From Mesorhizobium_G sp050247155 (GTDB lineage Bacteria > Pseudomonadota > Alphaproteobacteria > Rhizobiales > Rhizobiaceae), in contig JBFWUS010000005.1 in the NCBI GenBank assembly GCA_050247155.1, positions 1 through 64,000 on the forward strand: 64,000 nt of DNA, in the 5' to 3' direction. Each line of letters begins with the position of its first letter. Positions within the stretch are counted from its first letter, which is position 1. Below are positions 53,882 through 63,558 of the stretch, in pieces. The notes under the pieces are model-generated. The model was not told the origin of the DNA. It ran no database searches and was given only the letters and a program-made list of their open reading frames with translations. Both the position numbers and the translations under genes were made by a program.

Positions 53882-55453
53882 ATGATTCTATCTAAAATGC
53901 TTCGTCCTGCTGCGTTGGTCGGCGCCGGTCTGCTTGCGACTGCGTTAGCCGCGGTTGGTGAGGAAAAAACCCCAGGCTACAATCATAAAATCCCCGAAAA
54001 GATCATGACGCCCGACACGGTCGAGACGCCGATCGGAACACTGAACTTCTTCGATGGTATGCCGGACGAGGCAACGGTCGACAAGCTCTACAGCAATCTC
54101 GATCTTATTCGGGGCGTCGAGACATTCCTCAACGGCGTTCCCGCCACTTCCATCGAAGGCCTTCGGCTCGGACACCTGGAATTGGGCGCCGACACATCCA
54201 ACAAAGCGATCCTTCTCGACCAGCTAATGGATTCGGCTCCGCTGTTCCTCACCGGCAATACCGATACCGTCTATGGCAGCGTGATTCTCGATCTGCAGAA
54301 GGACGGGCCAACGGTTGTCGAGATTCCGGCCGGTTCAGGACCCGGCACTGTCAACGATGCCTATTTCCGCTTCGTAGCCGATATGGGCGCTCCTGGGCTC
54401 GATCGAGGCAAGGGCGGCAAGTACCTGATCCTCCCGCCCGACTATGAGGGAGATCTCAATCCGCCCGTCGGCGGTATAGAGGCAGAGGTCGACGGTGAAA
54501 AGTACTTCGTTTCGAAGTCGACCAGCTACGTGAACTGGCTGATCCTGCGCGGCTTTTTGGTGGACGGAAAGCCAGATGCCGCAGTAGCCTCGTTCAAGAG
54601 CGGTCTGAAGGTCTATCCGCTCGACAAGCGTGATAATCCGCCGAATATGGAGTTCATCGGCGGATCGCGCAAATCCTGGAATACCATTCACGCCAACAAC
54701 TACGAGTTCTACGAAGAACTCCACACCGTCATCGATCGTGAGCCGACCTCGATGCTCGATCCCGAAACGCTGGGACTGTTTGCCTCGATCGGCATCGAGA
54801 AGGGCAAGCCCTTCGCACCGAACGAGCGGATGAAGAAGCTGCTGACGGAAGCGGTGGCCATCGGCAACGCAACGGCCCGGGCGTTGGCCTTCCGTCCGCG
54901 CCTCGACGGCGTCCAACTCTATCCGGACAGCGCCTGGAACGTGGCCTTCGTGGGCGGCAGCTATCAATGGCTTCGCGATGGCGGCAAGGGTGGCCGATAC
55001 CTCGACGCCAGAACGCTCTTCTTCTATCAGGCGACGGTCAACACGCCTGCAATGGTAGAAAAGATGATTGGCGCCGGCTCTCAATACGCATATGCCGCGA
55101 CCGATCAGAACGGCAACTATCTGGACGGCGCGAAGACTTACAAGCTTCGCATTCCCGCGAATCCGCCGGCTAAGGATTTCTGGTCCGTGGTGGTCTACGA
55201 TCCGCAGACCCGCTCGGAACTCCAGACCGGGCAGACTTTCCCAAGCAAGAACAACAAGCGGGACAAGCTCATCGAGAACCCCGACGGCTCGGTCGAACTT
55301 TATTTCGGTCCGAAGGCGCCCGAAGGCAAGGAGGCAAACTGGATCGAAACCGTGCCTGGCAAGGGCTGGTACACCCTTCTTCGGCTCTATGGGCCGCTCG
55401 AGCCCTGGTTCGACAAAAGCTGGCGGCCGGGCGAGTTCGAACCCATCAAATAA
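53882..55453 (+). CDS. DUF1254/DUF1214 domain protein, exported
   Basis: A 523-residue periplasmic protein: signal peptide (residues 1 to about 25), DUF1254 domain (GNTDTVYGSVILDLQKDGPTV, roughly 90-210) and C-terminal DUF1214 (DFWSVVVYDPQTRSELQTGQ, WIETVPGKGWYTLLRLYGPLEPWFDKSW). The biochemical function is not known. ATG 53882 follows AGGAGAAAGACA. In my experience such genes often accompany arylsulfatase or aromatic-channel genes, as here. Followed by a separate motif-controlled unit. Confidence 0.88.
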   Translation: MILSKMLRPAALVGAGLLATALAAVGEEKTPGYNHKIPEKIMTPDTVETPIGTLNFFDGMPDEATVDKLYSNLDLIRGVETFLNGVPATSIEGLRLGHLELGADTSNKAILLDQLMDSAPLFLTGNTDTVYGSVILDLQKDGPTVVEIPAGSGPGTVNDAYFRFVADMGAPGLDRGKGGKYLILPPDYEGDLNPPVGGIEAEVDGEKYFVSKSTSYVNWLILRGFLVDGKPDAAVASFKSGLKVYPLDKRDNPPNMEFIGGSRKSWNTIHANNYEFYEELHTVIDREPTSMLDPETLGLFASIGIEKGKPFAPNERMKKLLTEAVAIGNATARALAFRPRLDGVQLYPDSAWNVAFVGGSYQWLRDGGKGGRYLDARTLFFYQATVNTPAMVEKMIGAGSQYAYAATDQNGNYLDGAKTYKLRIPANPPAKDFWSVVVYDPQTRSELQTGQTFPSKNNKRDKLIENPDGSVELYFGPKAPEGKEANWIETVPGKGWYTLLRLYGPLEPWFDKSWRPGEFEPIK

Positions 55454-55492
55454 CAGATGCCGTTCTATTGGGAGATAAGTTGCTTAGGCCGG

Positions 55493-55511
55493 ACTGGCGT
55501 CAAATGATAAG
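55493..55511 (+). promoter_or_regulatory. Shared 19-bp motif, copy 3 (upstream of FGE-sulfatase)
   Basis: ACTGGCGTCAAATGATAAG, two mismatches to consensus at its first three bases, about 95 bp before the FGE start. Confidence 0.6.
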
Positions 55512-55604
55512 TTCTCTATCTCCTTACCTTGTAGGCAGGATCGGCACTAAAGAGGAGTAGCGGCCCGCCGACCTCCTTTGCGCGGACATTGGGGGAGTTG
55601 GCTG

Positions 55605-56591
55605 GTGCATGCCGAAACAACTCATACTGAGCTACCACGAAGATCGCCACGAAATGGCATGATCTTCGTGCCCTCAGGAACCTTCTGGATGGGTTCCGAC
55701 AGACACTACGCTGAGGAGGCGCCGGCCCATCGCGTGACCGTCGACGGGTTCTTCATCGACGAGACGCCGGTGACCAATGCCCAGTTTTCCGAGTTCGTCG
55801 CAGCCACTAATTATCGCACATTTGCCGAAGCCGTCCCTGATCCCAGGGACTATCCAGGCATCTTGCCGGAGATGTTGTATGCCGGATCGCTGGTGTTCCG
55901 GATTCCGGGTAGGCCTGTCAATCTCGATGACTGGACCCTGTGGTGGTCGTTTCTAGAGGGTGCGAACTGGCGTCGCCCCTACGGACTCCTCAGCGGCATC
56001 GAAGGACTGGAGGATCATCCGGTCGTCCACATCTCCTACCGCGATGCGCTCGCTTACGCGCAGTGGTGCGGCAAGGATCTTCCGACAGAAGCGGAGTGGG
56101 AATTCGCCGCCAGAGGAGGCCTGGATCGCGCTGAGTTTGCCTGGGGTGCTGAATTTACCCCTGCCGGCCGTCATATGGCCAATACATGGCAAGGGGCATT
56201 TCCCAACGTCAATCACGCTCACGACGGTTATGTGCACACCTCTCCTGTCTGGGTGTTTCCGCCTAACCGATATGGCCTCTACGACATGATCGGCAACGTT
56301 TGGGAATGGACTTCGGATTGGTATGCCCCGCGCCACGACGCCGACGTCTCGAAGGCTTGCTGCATCCCCCGAAATCCACGCGGCGGCGGTGAGGCCGGCA
56401 GCTACGATCCATGCCAGCCCGAGATCAGGATTCCACGGAAGGTCCTGAAGGGCGGCTCACATCTTTGTGCACCCAACTACTGTCGCCGCTACCGCCCCGC
56501 TGCGAGGCATGCGGAGGCGATAGATACGTCGACGAGTCACGTCGGTTTCAGATGCGTTGTCAGACAAGGAGGACAAAATGAAAATTCTTAG
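55605..56591 (+). CDS. Formylglycine-generating enzyme (sulfatase-activating)
   Basis: Oxidises the active-site Cys of type I sulfatases to formylglycine. The 328-residue SUMF1-fold protein has GTFWMGSDRHYAEEAPAHRV at the start, NVWEWTSDWY, and the two copper-binding catalytic cysteines C288 and C293 in GGSHLCAPNYCRRYRPAAR, spaced as in aerobic FGE (human C336/C341). GTG 55605 is preceded by GGGGGAG at 55591-55597; a TTG at 55578 is less likely. No signal peptide, so it acts in the cytoplasm before export. It overlaps the sulfatase gene by 14 bases. Confidence 0.9.
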   Translation: MHAETTHTELPRRSPRNGMIFVPSGTFWMGSDRHYAEEAPAHRVTVDGFFIDETPVTNAQFSEFVAATNYRTFAEAVPDPRDYPGILPEMLYAGSLVFRIPGRPVNLDDWTLWWSFLEGANWRRPYGLLSGIEGLEDHPVVHISYRDALAYAQWCGKDLPTEAEWEFAARGGLDRAEFAWGAEFTPAGRHMANTWQGAFPNVNHAHDGYVHTSPVWVFPPNRYGLYDMIGNVWEWTSDWYAPRHDADVSKACCIPRNPRGGGEAGSYDPCQPEIRIPRKVLKGGSHLCAPNYCRRYRPAARHAEAIDTSTSHVGFRCVVRQGGQNENS

Positions 56592-58956
56592 ACATTTGAG
56601 AGCGCGATGGTTGGGTGCAAGCGCGCTGTCCCTGCTCCTGGCTATGCCTGCGCTCGCCCAGGAATCGCTGCCTTTCCCACCTACGCCTTCAGGGAGCAAG
56701 GCCGGTCCGACCATAGCCGAATCGACATACAGTCCCCTGCAGGCGCAGTCACATCTTCCCGCCAATGCGCCGAACATCCTTGTCATCATGCTCGACGACG
56801 TGGGCCCGGCGCTGCCCGGCACGTTTGGCGGCGTGATCGACACGCCGACGCTGAGCCAGCTTGCCCAGGAAGGCGTTTCCTACAATCGCTTCCACAATGC
56901 TGCCATGTGTTCTCCGACACGGGCGGCGCTGCTCACCGGGCGCAACCATCATCGCGTCGGGAACGGCCAGATCGCGGAGTTGGCCAATGACTGGGACGGA
57001 TATACTGGCCGGATACCGCGCACGTCCGCCAGCGTTGCGAAAGTTCTCGGCTACTACGGATACGCAACCGGGGCGTTCGGCAAATGGCACAACACACCCG
57101 CCAATGAAACGACAGCCGTTGGACCATATACCGACTGGCCTGCCGGCGAAGGGATCGGATTCGACTATTTCTACGGTTTCCTGGCTGGCGAATCCTCGCA
57201 GTGGGAGCCGGCGGTCGTTGAGAACACCGTCCGTATCGATCCTTCGCATGGAAAGGAAGGCTATCATTTCACCGAGGACATGACCGACAAGGCGGTGTCA
57301 TGGATGAAGCAGGTCCGCGCACTGACGCCGGACCGGCCCTTCCTGATGTATTGGTCTCCCGGCGCCGCTCATGGTCCGCACCATATCTTCAAGGAATGGG
57401 CCGACAAATACAAAGGCAAGTTCGACGATGGCTGGGATGCCATGCGCGAGCGCATCTTTACCCGACAGAAGGAACTGGGCTGGATACCGGAGAATACGGA
57501 GCTCACGCCGCGCGCGGACTCGCTGGCGGGCTGGAATGACATTCCGGAGGACGAGAAGCCTTTCCAGAGTCGTTTGATGGAAGTCTTCGCCGGATTTACC
57601 GAGCACGCCGACACACAGGCGGGAAGGCTGCTGCAGGCGCTCGACGAACTCGGCATCCGCGACAACACGATCATCTTCTACGTGTGGGGCGACAATGGCT
57701 CCAGCGCGGAAGGCCAGAACGGCTCGATCAGCGAGCTGTTGGCGCAAAACGGCATCCGCACCGAGATCAAAGACCACATTCGCGCCATGAACGACCTCGG
57801 CGGCATGGACGTGCTCGGCTCACCTAAGGCCGACAACATGTACCATGCCGGCTGGGCTTGGGCCGGCTCCACGCCGCACCGGTCCACCAAGCTGGTCGCC
57901 GCCCATTTCGGCGGCACTCGCACGCCTCTCGTGGTCTCGTGGCCAGGCAAGATCAAGCCGGACAAGGCGCCGCGCGCACAGTTCCACCATGTCAACGACA
58001 TCGTGCCGACGATCTACGACATTCTCGACATCCAGCCGCCAAAGCTGGTGGATGGCATCAGCCAGGATCCTCTGGACGGCGTCAGCATGGCTTACACCTT
58101 CGACGACCCCGGAGCGCCAGGACAGAAGAAGGGGCAATATTTCGAGGTGATGGGTAGCCGCGCCTACTACCAGGACGACTGGATAGCCTCTGTGTTCGGA
58201 CCGCGCACGCCTTGGACGCCCGGCCTCGACCCTGCCATCTTCAAATGGTCGCCGGACAACGACGTCTGGGAGCTCCACGACCTCAGCAAGGACTATTCCC
58301 AGGCAAAGGACGTGGCGGCCGACCATCCGGAAAAGGTCGACGAGCTCAAAAAGGCATTCGCGGGGGATGCGGAAGCAAACAAGGTGTTTCCTGTCGGCGG
58401 TGGGCTGTGGTCCGCGGTCTTCCACCCAGAGGATGCGCCATCCAATCCTGCGACCGAATTTGCGTTCACGCAGGAAGTCATTGGCGTTCCCGAGTTCACG
58501 GCGCCGAAAGTCGGAGCACGCAGCAACCTCGTGACAATCGAGGCAGAGCTGCGGCCGGACTCCACAGGGGTTTTGTATGCCCTTGGGGCCTTCTCGGGCG
58601 GACTCGCGCTTTGGGTGGAAAACGGCAAGCTCACCTACGAGTACAATCTGTTCGAGATCGAACGGACGCGCGTCGAATCGTCAGAACCGTTGCCGAGCGG
58701 CAAGGTCAAAATCGAGGTCGAGACCCGCAAGGCAAGCAATGTTCACGCGGCGCCGCTCGACGTGGTCATCCGCGTCGAAGGCAAGGAGGTGGCGAAAGGT
58801 CAGGTGCCGCGCTCGGCTCCCCTTACGTTTACCGCCAACGACTCGTTCGACGTCGGCAGGGACAGCTACTCGCCGGTTTCGCTCACTTATTTCGACCGGA
58901 AGCCGTTCGCCTTCAACGGCAAGATCGAGCAGGTGAAAATCGAGTATCTGAAGTGA
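56578..58956 (+). CDS. Periplasmic arylsulfatase (type I, Cys-type)
   Basis: A 792-residue sulfatase with signal peptide (ending PALAQ, residue 28). Metal-binding LDD at 72-74, the modification motif CSPTR at 111-115 (C111 becomes formylglycine), GRNHHRVG, and a GDNGSS metal motif further on are intact. After about residue 610 there is a beta-rich C-terminal domain ending YFDRKPFAFNGKIEQVKIEYL. ATG 56578 is preceded by GGAGGACAAA inside the FGE gene. Natural substrate is unknown; the pairing with FGE makes it self-sufficient. Confidence 0.93.
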   Translation: MKILRHLRARWLGASALSLLLAMPALAQESLPFPPTPSGSKAGPTIAESTYSPLQAQSHLPANAPNILVIMLDDVGPALPGTFGGVIDTPTLSQLAQEGVSYNRFHNAAMCSPTRAALLTGRNHHRVGNGQIAELANDWDGYTGRIPRTSASVAKVLGYYGYATGAFGKWHNTPANETTAVGPYTDWPAGEGIGFDYFYGFLAGESSQWEPAVVENTVRIDPSHGKEGYHFTEDMTDKAVSWMKQVRALTPDRPFLMYWSPGAAHGPHHIFKEWADKYKGKFDDGWDAMRERIFTRQKELGWIPENTELTPRADSLAGWNDIPEDEKPFQSRLMEVFAGFTEHADTQAGRLLQALDELGIRDNTIIFYVWGDNGSSAEGQNGSISELLAQNGIRTEIKDHIRAMNDLGGMDVLGSPKADNMYHAGWAWAGSTPHRSTKLVAAHFGGTRTPLVVSWPGKIKPDKAPRAQFHHVNDIVPTIYDILDIQPPKLVDGISQDPLDGVSMAYTFDDPGAPGQKKGQYFEVMGSRAYYQDDWIASVFGPRTPWTPGLDPAIFKWSPDNDVWELHDLSKDYSQAKDVAADHPEKVDELKKAFAGDAEANKVFPVGGGLWSAVFHPEDAPSNPATEFAFTQEVIGVPEFTAPKVGARSNLVTIEAELRPDSTGVLYALGAFSGGLALWVENGKLTYEYNLFEIERTRVESSEPLPSGKVKIEVETRKASNVHAAPLDVVIRVEGKEVAKGQVPRSAPLTFTANDSFDVGRDSYSPVSLTYFDRKPFAFNGKIEQVKIEYLK

Positions 58957-58977
58957 ACAGGAATTCCGGATACCTGA

Positions 58978-59005
58978 AGCGGCGATCACTTGGTCGCCGC
59001 TTTCC
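58978..59005 (+). terminator. Rho-independent terminator after the sulfatase gene
   Basis: AGCGGCGA and TCGCCGCT form a perfect 8-bp stem with an 8-base loop, followed by a short T-rich TTTCC. It lies 21 bp after the sulfatase stop. The T tract is weak, so termination may be partial. Confidence 0.6.
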
Positions 59006-59140
59006 GCCTTGTATTGCAAGGAGAGGTCGGCGAACTATCGGCCAAGCAGGTCAGTCGGTCGACATTACCGGCCTCTTGCGGATCGCGAGGATCATAACTG
59101 CGAACCGTTAGGGGCCAAATTTCGACGTTCCGGAAGTACC

Positions 59141-59159
59141 CTTGGCGTCAAATGATAAG
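59141..59159 (+). promoter_or_regulatory. Shared 19-bp motif, copy 4 (upstream of beta-barrel gene)
   Basis: CTTGGCGTCAAATGATAAG, exact consensus, about 105 bp before ATG 59264. The 307-bp gap 58957-59263 otherwise holds the terminator and a possible 28-codon leader frame at 59194-59280. Confidence 0.6.
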
Positions 59160-59263
59160 TCGTACCGTTTGTGCTGCAATATAGGTAGGTGAAATGTGGC
59201 TAAGAGGCGGCCTACCCACCCTGCTACTGACTGAACTTACGCGGGCATGCGAAGGAACCGTCC

Positions 59264-60046
59264 ATGAAAAGCATTGTTAAGGCCTGTTTCATCTGGGCGG
59301 CTCTCTTCTCAACCTCCGCGACGGGAGCGGACTTGATAGCGGCCACGGCCCCAGAGTCGACGCCTCCTGTCGAAGAGGGATGGACCTATTCGATCACGCC
59401 CTACTTCTGGGCGGCGGGACTTTCCGGTCAAACGTCGCAGTTCAATCTACCGGTCGTTGATATCGATGCGGACTTCGGTGACATCTTCGACAATCTGGAT
59501 TTCGCGACGATGCTGATTGGCGAGGCTCGTAACGGACCTTACAGTCTCTTTGGAGACCTGATGTACACGAAGCTGTCCAGCGGTGCTGCGACACCGTTGG
59601 GCATTGCCGCAACCAGCGTCGATGTCGACACCTCGAGCTTCGCGGGGCTGGCGGGCGCGGGGTATTCGGTCCTGGACGGGCCGGCTGGCCGGCTCGACGT
59701 GGTTGGCGCCGTTCGCGTTTGGTCAGTCGATACTGAGATTTCCTTTAATGGCGCGTTTCTCGACGGGCAGACCCGTAGCGATAGCGCGACCTGGGTGGAT
59801 GGACTTGCAGGTGTTCGGGGCACATATGTCTTCACACCCAGTCTTTATGCGGTGGGTTGGGGCTTGGTCGGGGCCGGCGGCGCAGACATCGACTGGGACG
59901 TCATGGCTGGCATCGGCTACAACATAAACGAGACATTCTCCGCGACGCTGGGTTACCGGGCGCTTGGCGTGGACTACAGCAAGGACGGCTTTCTGTTTGA
60001 CGTCGTTCAGCAAGGCCCGATCTTGGGACTGACCATCCGCTTCTGA
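59264..60046 (+). CDS. Outer-membrane beta-barrel protein
   Basis: A 260-residue protein with signal peptide (ending SATGA) and alternating beta strands: WTYSITPYFWAAGLSG at the start, SLFGDLMYTKLSSG, and a terminal SATLGYRALGVDYS and LGLTIRF with a C-terminal Phe, as required for barrel assembly. Probably an 8- to 10-stranded small barrel. Substrate unknown. AAGGA precedes ATG 59264. First gene of a unit continuing with the Cys-rich and OmpA-like genes. Confidence 0.8.
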   Translation: MKSIVKACFIWAALFSTSATGADLIAATAPESTPPVEEGWTYSITPYFWAAGLSGQTSQFNLPVVDIDADFGDIFDNLDFATMLIGEARNGPYSLFGDLMYTKLSSGAATPLGIAATSVDVDTSSFAGLAGAGYSVLDGPAGRLDVVGAVRVWSVDTEISFNGAFLDGQTRSDSATWVDGLAGVRGTYVFTPSLYAVGWGLVGAGGADIDWDVMAGIGYNINETFSATLGYRALGVDYSKDGFLFDVVQQGPILGLTIRF

Positions 60047-60184
60047 TACTTGCACATACTAGCGTTCAACACCGTGACGCGTAACGACATGCCGTGTTCA
60101 CGCTTTCGCGGCTGTCGTTGGGAGCGGTATTTCCACACTACGACTTGGTCAGATCCTGACCTGATTGGACGACGGAGGCGATAT

Positions 60185-60610
60185 ATGAGGGGTAGGTTCG
60201 CTGCACTTGGAGGAATCCTGCTGGTCGCGTCTTTTGCATCAGTCGGCAATGGGTATGCACAGACTGTCAGCTATGCCGATGCGATGACGTTGCTCACGCG
60301 CGACTGCGGTGCCGACGTCAGGAAATTCTGCAAGGGGATCAACCTCGGCAATGGCCAACTGGCCAACTGTCTTGCCGGACACGGGGCGCGGGTTTCGCAG
60401 CAATGCGTCTCGACGTTGGCATCGGTGGCGTCATCGATCGAAAGGCGCCTAGCAGCGCAGGCCGGCGTATACAAGATCTGCGCCTCAAACGCAGCGACGC
60501 ATTGCCGAGGCGTACACGGCGAGGTGCTCGTTCTCCAATGCCTCATAAAGACGGAGCGGATCGACAGCGCCCAATGTAACCAGGCCATCACCGACGCCGG
60601 TTGGCGCTGA
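60185..60610 (+). CDS. Periplasmic Cys-rich repeat (GLG1-like) protein
   Basis: A 141-residue exported protein: signal peptide (LGGILLVASFASVGNGYAQ), then two cysteine-rich repeats of the GLG1 type (CGADVRKFCKGI ... CLAGHGARVSQQC and CASNAATHCRGVHG ... CLIKTERIDSAQC). Eight Cys suggest four disulfides. The function of bacterial members is unknown. ATG 60185 is chosen over an upstream frame without a signal peptide. Confidence 0.75.
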   Translation: MRGRFAALGGILLVASFASVGNGYAQTVSYADAMTLLTRDCGADVRKFCKGINLGNGQLANCLAGHGARVSQQCVSTLASVASSIERRLAAQAGVYKICASNAATHCRGVHGEVLVLQCLIKTERIDSAQCNQAITDAGWR

Positions 60611-60638
60611 GCATCAATCAAAAGGCAGGATGCAGCCA

Positions 60639-61208
60639 ATGAATGCACGTCATTTCTCACACGCCGTTGCGTTCGCACTGTTGCTGGGGATCGCGCCCGC
60701 GTCTGCGCAGCAGATGAGTGAACATCAGCTGATAGGGAGCCTGCGACAAGTTACGCAGACGGCTCCGGCCGTAGATATTGGCCTGTTGGTCCAAGAGATT
60801 GACGCCAATGCCGGGCAAGGCATCGCCGATCTTCCTGCTTGGCGCAGTCTGGCTCAGCTTCCGCAGTTTACAGTCGACATCGAGTTTGAGAACAATTCGG
60901 TTGGCATCATGCCGGAGTCGTATCGGACCCTGGGCGTCATTGCGGATGCACTGCATCATCCGCTGCTGCGGCACTACAAATTTCTGATCGTGGGGCATAC
61001 CAATGCAACGGGCAAGGCAGAACACAATCTGACGCTAAGTGCGAAGCGCGCTGACGCAATCCTTGCCGCGTTGACGACAACCTTCTCGGTCCCGGACAAG
61101 CATCTGATTGCGATCGGCGTCGGCCAGGAACTGCCTTTGGAAGGAACCGATCCGAAAGCTACAACAAATCGACGGGTGCAGTTGGTGAATCTCGGGATTG
61201 TTCAGTGA
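60639..61208 (+). CDS. OmpA-like peptidoglycan-binding protein
   Basis: A 189-residue secreted protein with signal peptide (ending PASAQ) and a C-terminal OmpA domain (FENNSVGIMPESYRTLGVIAD, IVGHTNATGKAEHNLTLSAKRADAIL, NRRVQLVNLG) that binds peptidoglycan. ATG 60639 is preferred to 60630 because AGG lies 9 bases upstream. No barrel is fused. It follows the Cys-rich gene by 28 bp, so probably the same transcript. Confidence 0.82.
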   Translation: MNARHFSHAVAFALLLGIAPASAQQMSEHQLIGSLRQVTQTAPAVDIGLLVQEIDANAGQGIADLPAWRSLAQLPQFTVDIEFENNSVGIMPESYRTLGVIADALHHPLLRHYKFLIVGHTNATGKAEHNLTLSAKRADAILAALTTTFSVPDKHLIAIGVGQELPLEGTDPKATTNRRVQLVNLGIVQ

Positions 61209-61362
61209 CGCTAGAAGCTCGCGTCAGCGAAGACCGATGCGGCGCGTGGTCCTGAGCGAACCACGCATGTGGGTCAAGCATCGGCCATAGACGCGTGGAC
61301 ACTGACCCATGCGACCTCCATCCAACAAACACGGCCATTTTCGAGGAGTGTGTGGGTATCGG

Positions 61363-63501
61363 ATGTTCTTGAGAACTGCAGCAAAGACATGCCGCATAGC
61401 TGGCATACTCTTCGTCCTTCTCTCGGTGGTTTCGGCTGCTGCATGGAGCAATCCGGCCAGTACGCCCGAACAAAAGCCCGATGTGCAGGAGTTCCTCAGG
61501 CTGTTGGGGAAAGCCGACGTTCAGGAATGGCTTAACCAGCAGCGAGCACCAACAACAGAACCCGGTGGGCAGCACGCTTCGCTTTCGGAAACCTCGTTCG
61601 GTCAGGCGTTTTCAGAACGCCTCACCGCGATCCGCGTTCACTTGGCCGAACTTTCTCGCATCGTGCCGGAACTCGGAACCGAGATACGGCAAGCGATCCA
61701 AAAGTTGAGCGATGCTAGCGGTGGGTCGGGTCCGCTTTCGTTCCTTGTTAACGTGGCGTTGTGTGCTGGCTTGGGCCTCGGAGCACAGGCGTTTGCGAGA
61801 AGCCGGATTAAGAGCGATCATGGATTAACTGGCGCTGAGGAACCGAGCCTCGGATCACAGCGGCGCCAACCGCTGAAGACGGCAGTTTTCCGGGAACTGG
61901 TTGGTGTGCTCGCCTTTTGCATCGCCTGCTTTGCTCCACCTTTGTTACTCGCGCGCGACAGGTTGTCGGAGTCAGTCCTGCTGACCTTCCTGGCAGCGTG
62001 CGCGGCATGGGTGGTGTCGAGGGCCGTCGCATCGATCATCGCCGCACCTGTGGAGAGCGATTCGTCGCCAGAATGTCGGACCGCGAAAAATTATGTCTGT
62101 TTCTGGATGGTCGCCGCGACCGGGTGGTTCGCGCTTGGCATCGCGATCGCCGAAACGATGCATCTTACCGATATGGACCCGCGCGCGACGGAGCTCGTTT
62201 CCTATGTGCTTGGCTTCGGGCTGCTCACGATCGGGCTGATCGCGATCTGGCGGGCGCCGCGAAATCACATCCTGTCGAGTGGGAGCTTACGCCGACGCGA
62301 TCTATCCCTCCGCTGGCTCGCGACGCTCTGTATAGTTACGCTGTGGATTGTCTGGGTCGCTGATGCGATGCGCCTTTTCTGGCTGTTGGCAATCGGCGTC
62401 ATGACGCCGATTGTGCTCAAAGCGTCGAGAAAATTGATCCGGAACCTGTTTCTGACGGAACAGGATGGTGGAACGACTTCAAGTGCCCCTACCCCCGTTG
62501 TTGTCGTCGATACGCTGCTGCGGGCGGCTTTGATTGGCATCGCGCTATGGGTTCTCGCTGGGGCATGGGAGATCAGCTTTTCAGACCTTGCGGCAAGGGA
62601 CGATCCTGTCTCGAAGGTTGCTCGGGCAATTCTGATGGTTCTTGCTATTCTGTTTGCCTTCGACATCCTGTGGCAGTTCACGAAAACGGCGATCGACCTG
62701 AAAATCGCGAGGACGGATAGCGGCGCGGCCGCTGACTCGCAGGTAGACGCCCGGCAAGCTAGGCTCCGCACGCTCCTGCCGGTTTTGCGCAACTTCGCAA
62801 TGGTCGTTTTCGCGACACTTGCGGTGTTGATGACGCTGTCGACGCTGGGTGTCGAAATCGGACCTTTGATCGCAAGCGCGGGCGTCGTCGGCCTCGCGAT
62901 CGGTTTCGGCGCACAGACACTCGTGAAAGACGTGATCAGCGGCGTTTTCTATCTGCTGGACGACGCGTTTCGCGTTGGCGAGTATATTGTATCGGGCAGC
63001 TATACCGGCACGGTGGAATCATTCAGTCTGCGATCCGTCCGTCTGCGCCATCACCGCGGCCCTGTATTCACGATTCCGTTCAGCGCGCTGGGCGCGGTCC
63101 AGAACATGAGCAGGAACTACGCCGTCGACAAGCTGCTGATTACGGTGAGCTACGACGCCGATCTCGAGAGGGTGCGCAAGCTGATCAAGCGCGTGGGTCA
63201 GCAACTGATGGAAGACCCCGAACTCGCAACGTTGATCATCGAGCCGTTGAAGATGCAGGCTGTGAGCGATTTTGGCACCTATGGCATTCAGCTCAAACTA
63301 AAGGTGATGACAAAGCCTGGCTTTCAAAGCGCCGTGCGAAAGAAGGCATTGCCCTTGATCAAGAAGGCATTCGACGAAAATGGCATCGAGTTCGCGCACC
63401 CTACGGTCAAAGTTGCGGACAGCCAAGCGCCGGCTCAGCTTGCCGCCGGGCAGCAAGTTCTTGCGGCGAGTACTTCATCTGCCGCGTCGCAGCCAGCCTG
63501 A
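61363..63501 (+). CDS. Large MscS-family mechanosensitive channel
   Basis: A 712-residue channel of the YbiO/YjeP-like large type: signal peptide, a periplasmic helical region, about nine further membrane helices, then the MscS pore (LIASAGVVGLAIGFGAQTLVK) and the cytoplasmic beta and alpha-beta domains (FRVGEYIVSGSYTGTVESFSLRSVRLRH). It would open under osmotic tension. A start at TTG 61309 is open but ATG 61363 gives the better signal peptide. No copy of the 19-bp motif lies before it; an inverted repeat is at 61265-61312. Confidence 0.88.
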   Translation: MFLRTAAKTCRIAGILFVLLSVVSAAAWSNPASTPEQKPDVQEFLRLLGKADVQEWLNQQRAPTTEPGGQHASLSETSFGQAFSERLTAIRVHLAELSRIVPELGTEIRQAIQKLSDASGGSGPLSFLVNVALCAGLGLGAQAFARSRIKSDHGLTGAEEPSLGSQRRQPLKTAVFRELVGVLAFCIACFAPPLLLARDRLSESVLLTFLAACAAWVVSRAVASIIAAPVESDSSPECRTAKNYVCFWMVAATGWFALGIAIAETMHLTDMDPRATELVSYVLGFGLLTIGLIAIWRAPRNHILSSGSLRRRDLSLRWLATLCIVTLWIVWVADAMRLFWLLAIGVMTPIVLKASRKLIRNLFLTEQDGGTTSSAPTPVVVVDTLLRAALIGIALWVLAGAWEISFSDLAARDDPVSKVARAILMVLAILFAFDILWQFTKTAIDLKIARTDSGAAADSQVDARQARLRTLLPVLRNFAMVVFATLAVLMTLSTLGVEIGPLIASAGVVGLAIGFGAQTLVKDVISGVFYLLDDAFRVGEYIVSGSYTGTVESFSLRSVRLRHHRGPVFTIPFSALGAVQNMSRNYAVDKLLITVSYDADLERVRKLIKRVGQQLMEDPELATLIIEPLKMQAVSDFGTYGIQLKLKVMTKPGFQSAVRKKALPLIKKAFDENGIEFAHPTVKVADSQAPAQLAAGQQVLAASTSSAASQPA

Positions 63502-63558
63502 TTGAGCCCGCCGCATCGAGGCCCGCAATGGCCTATGACGTATGTGGACCCTCACGTT

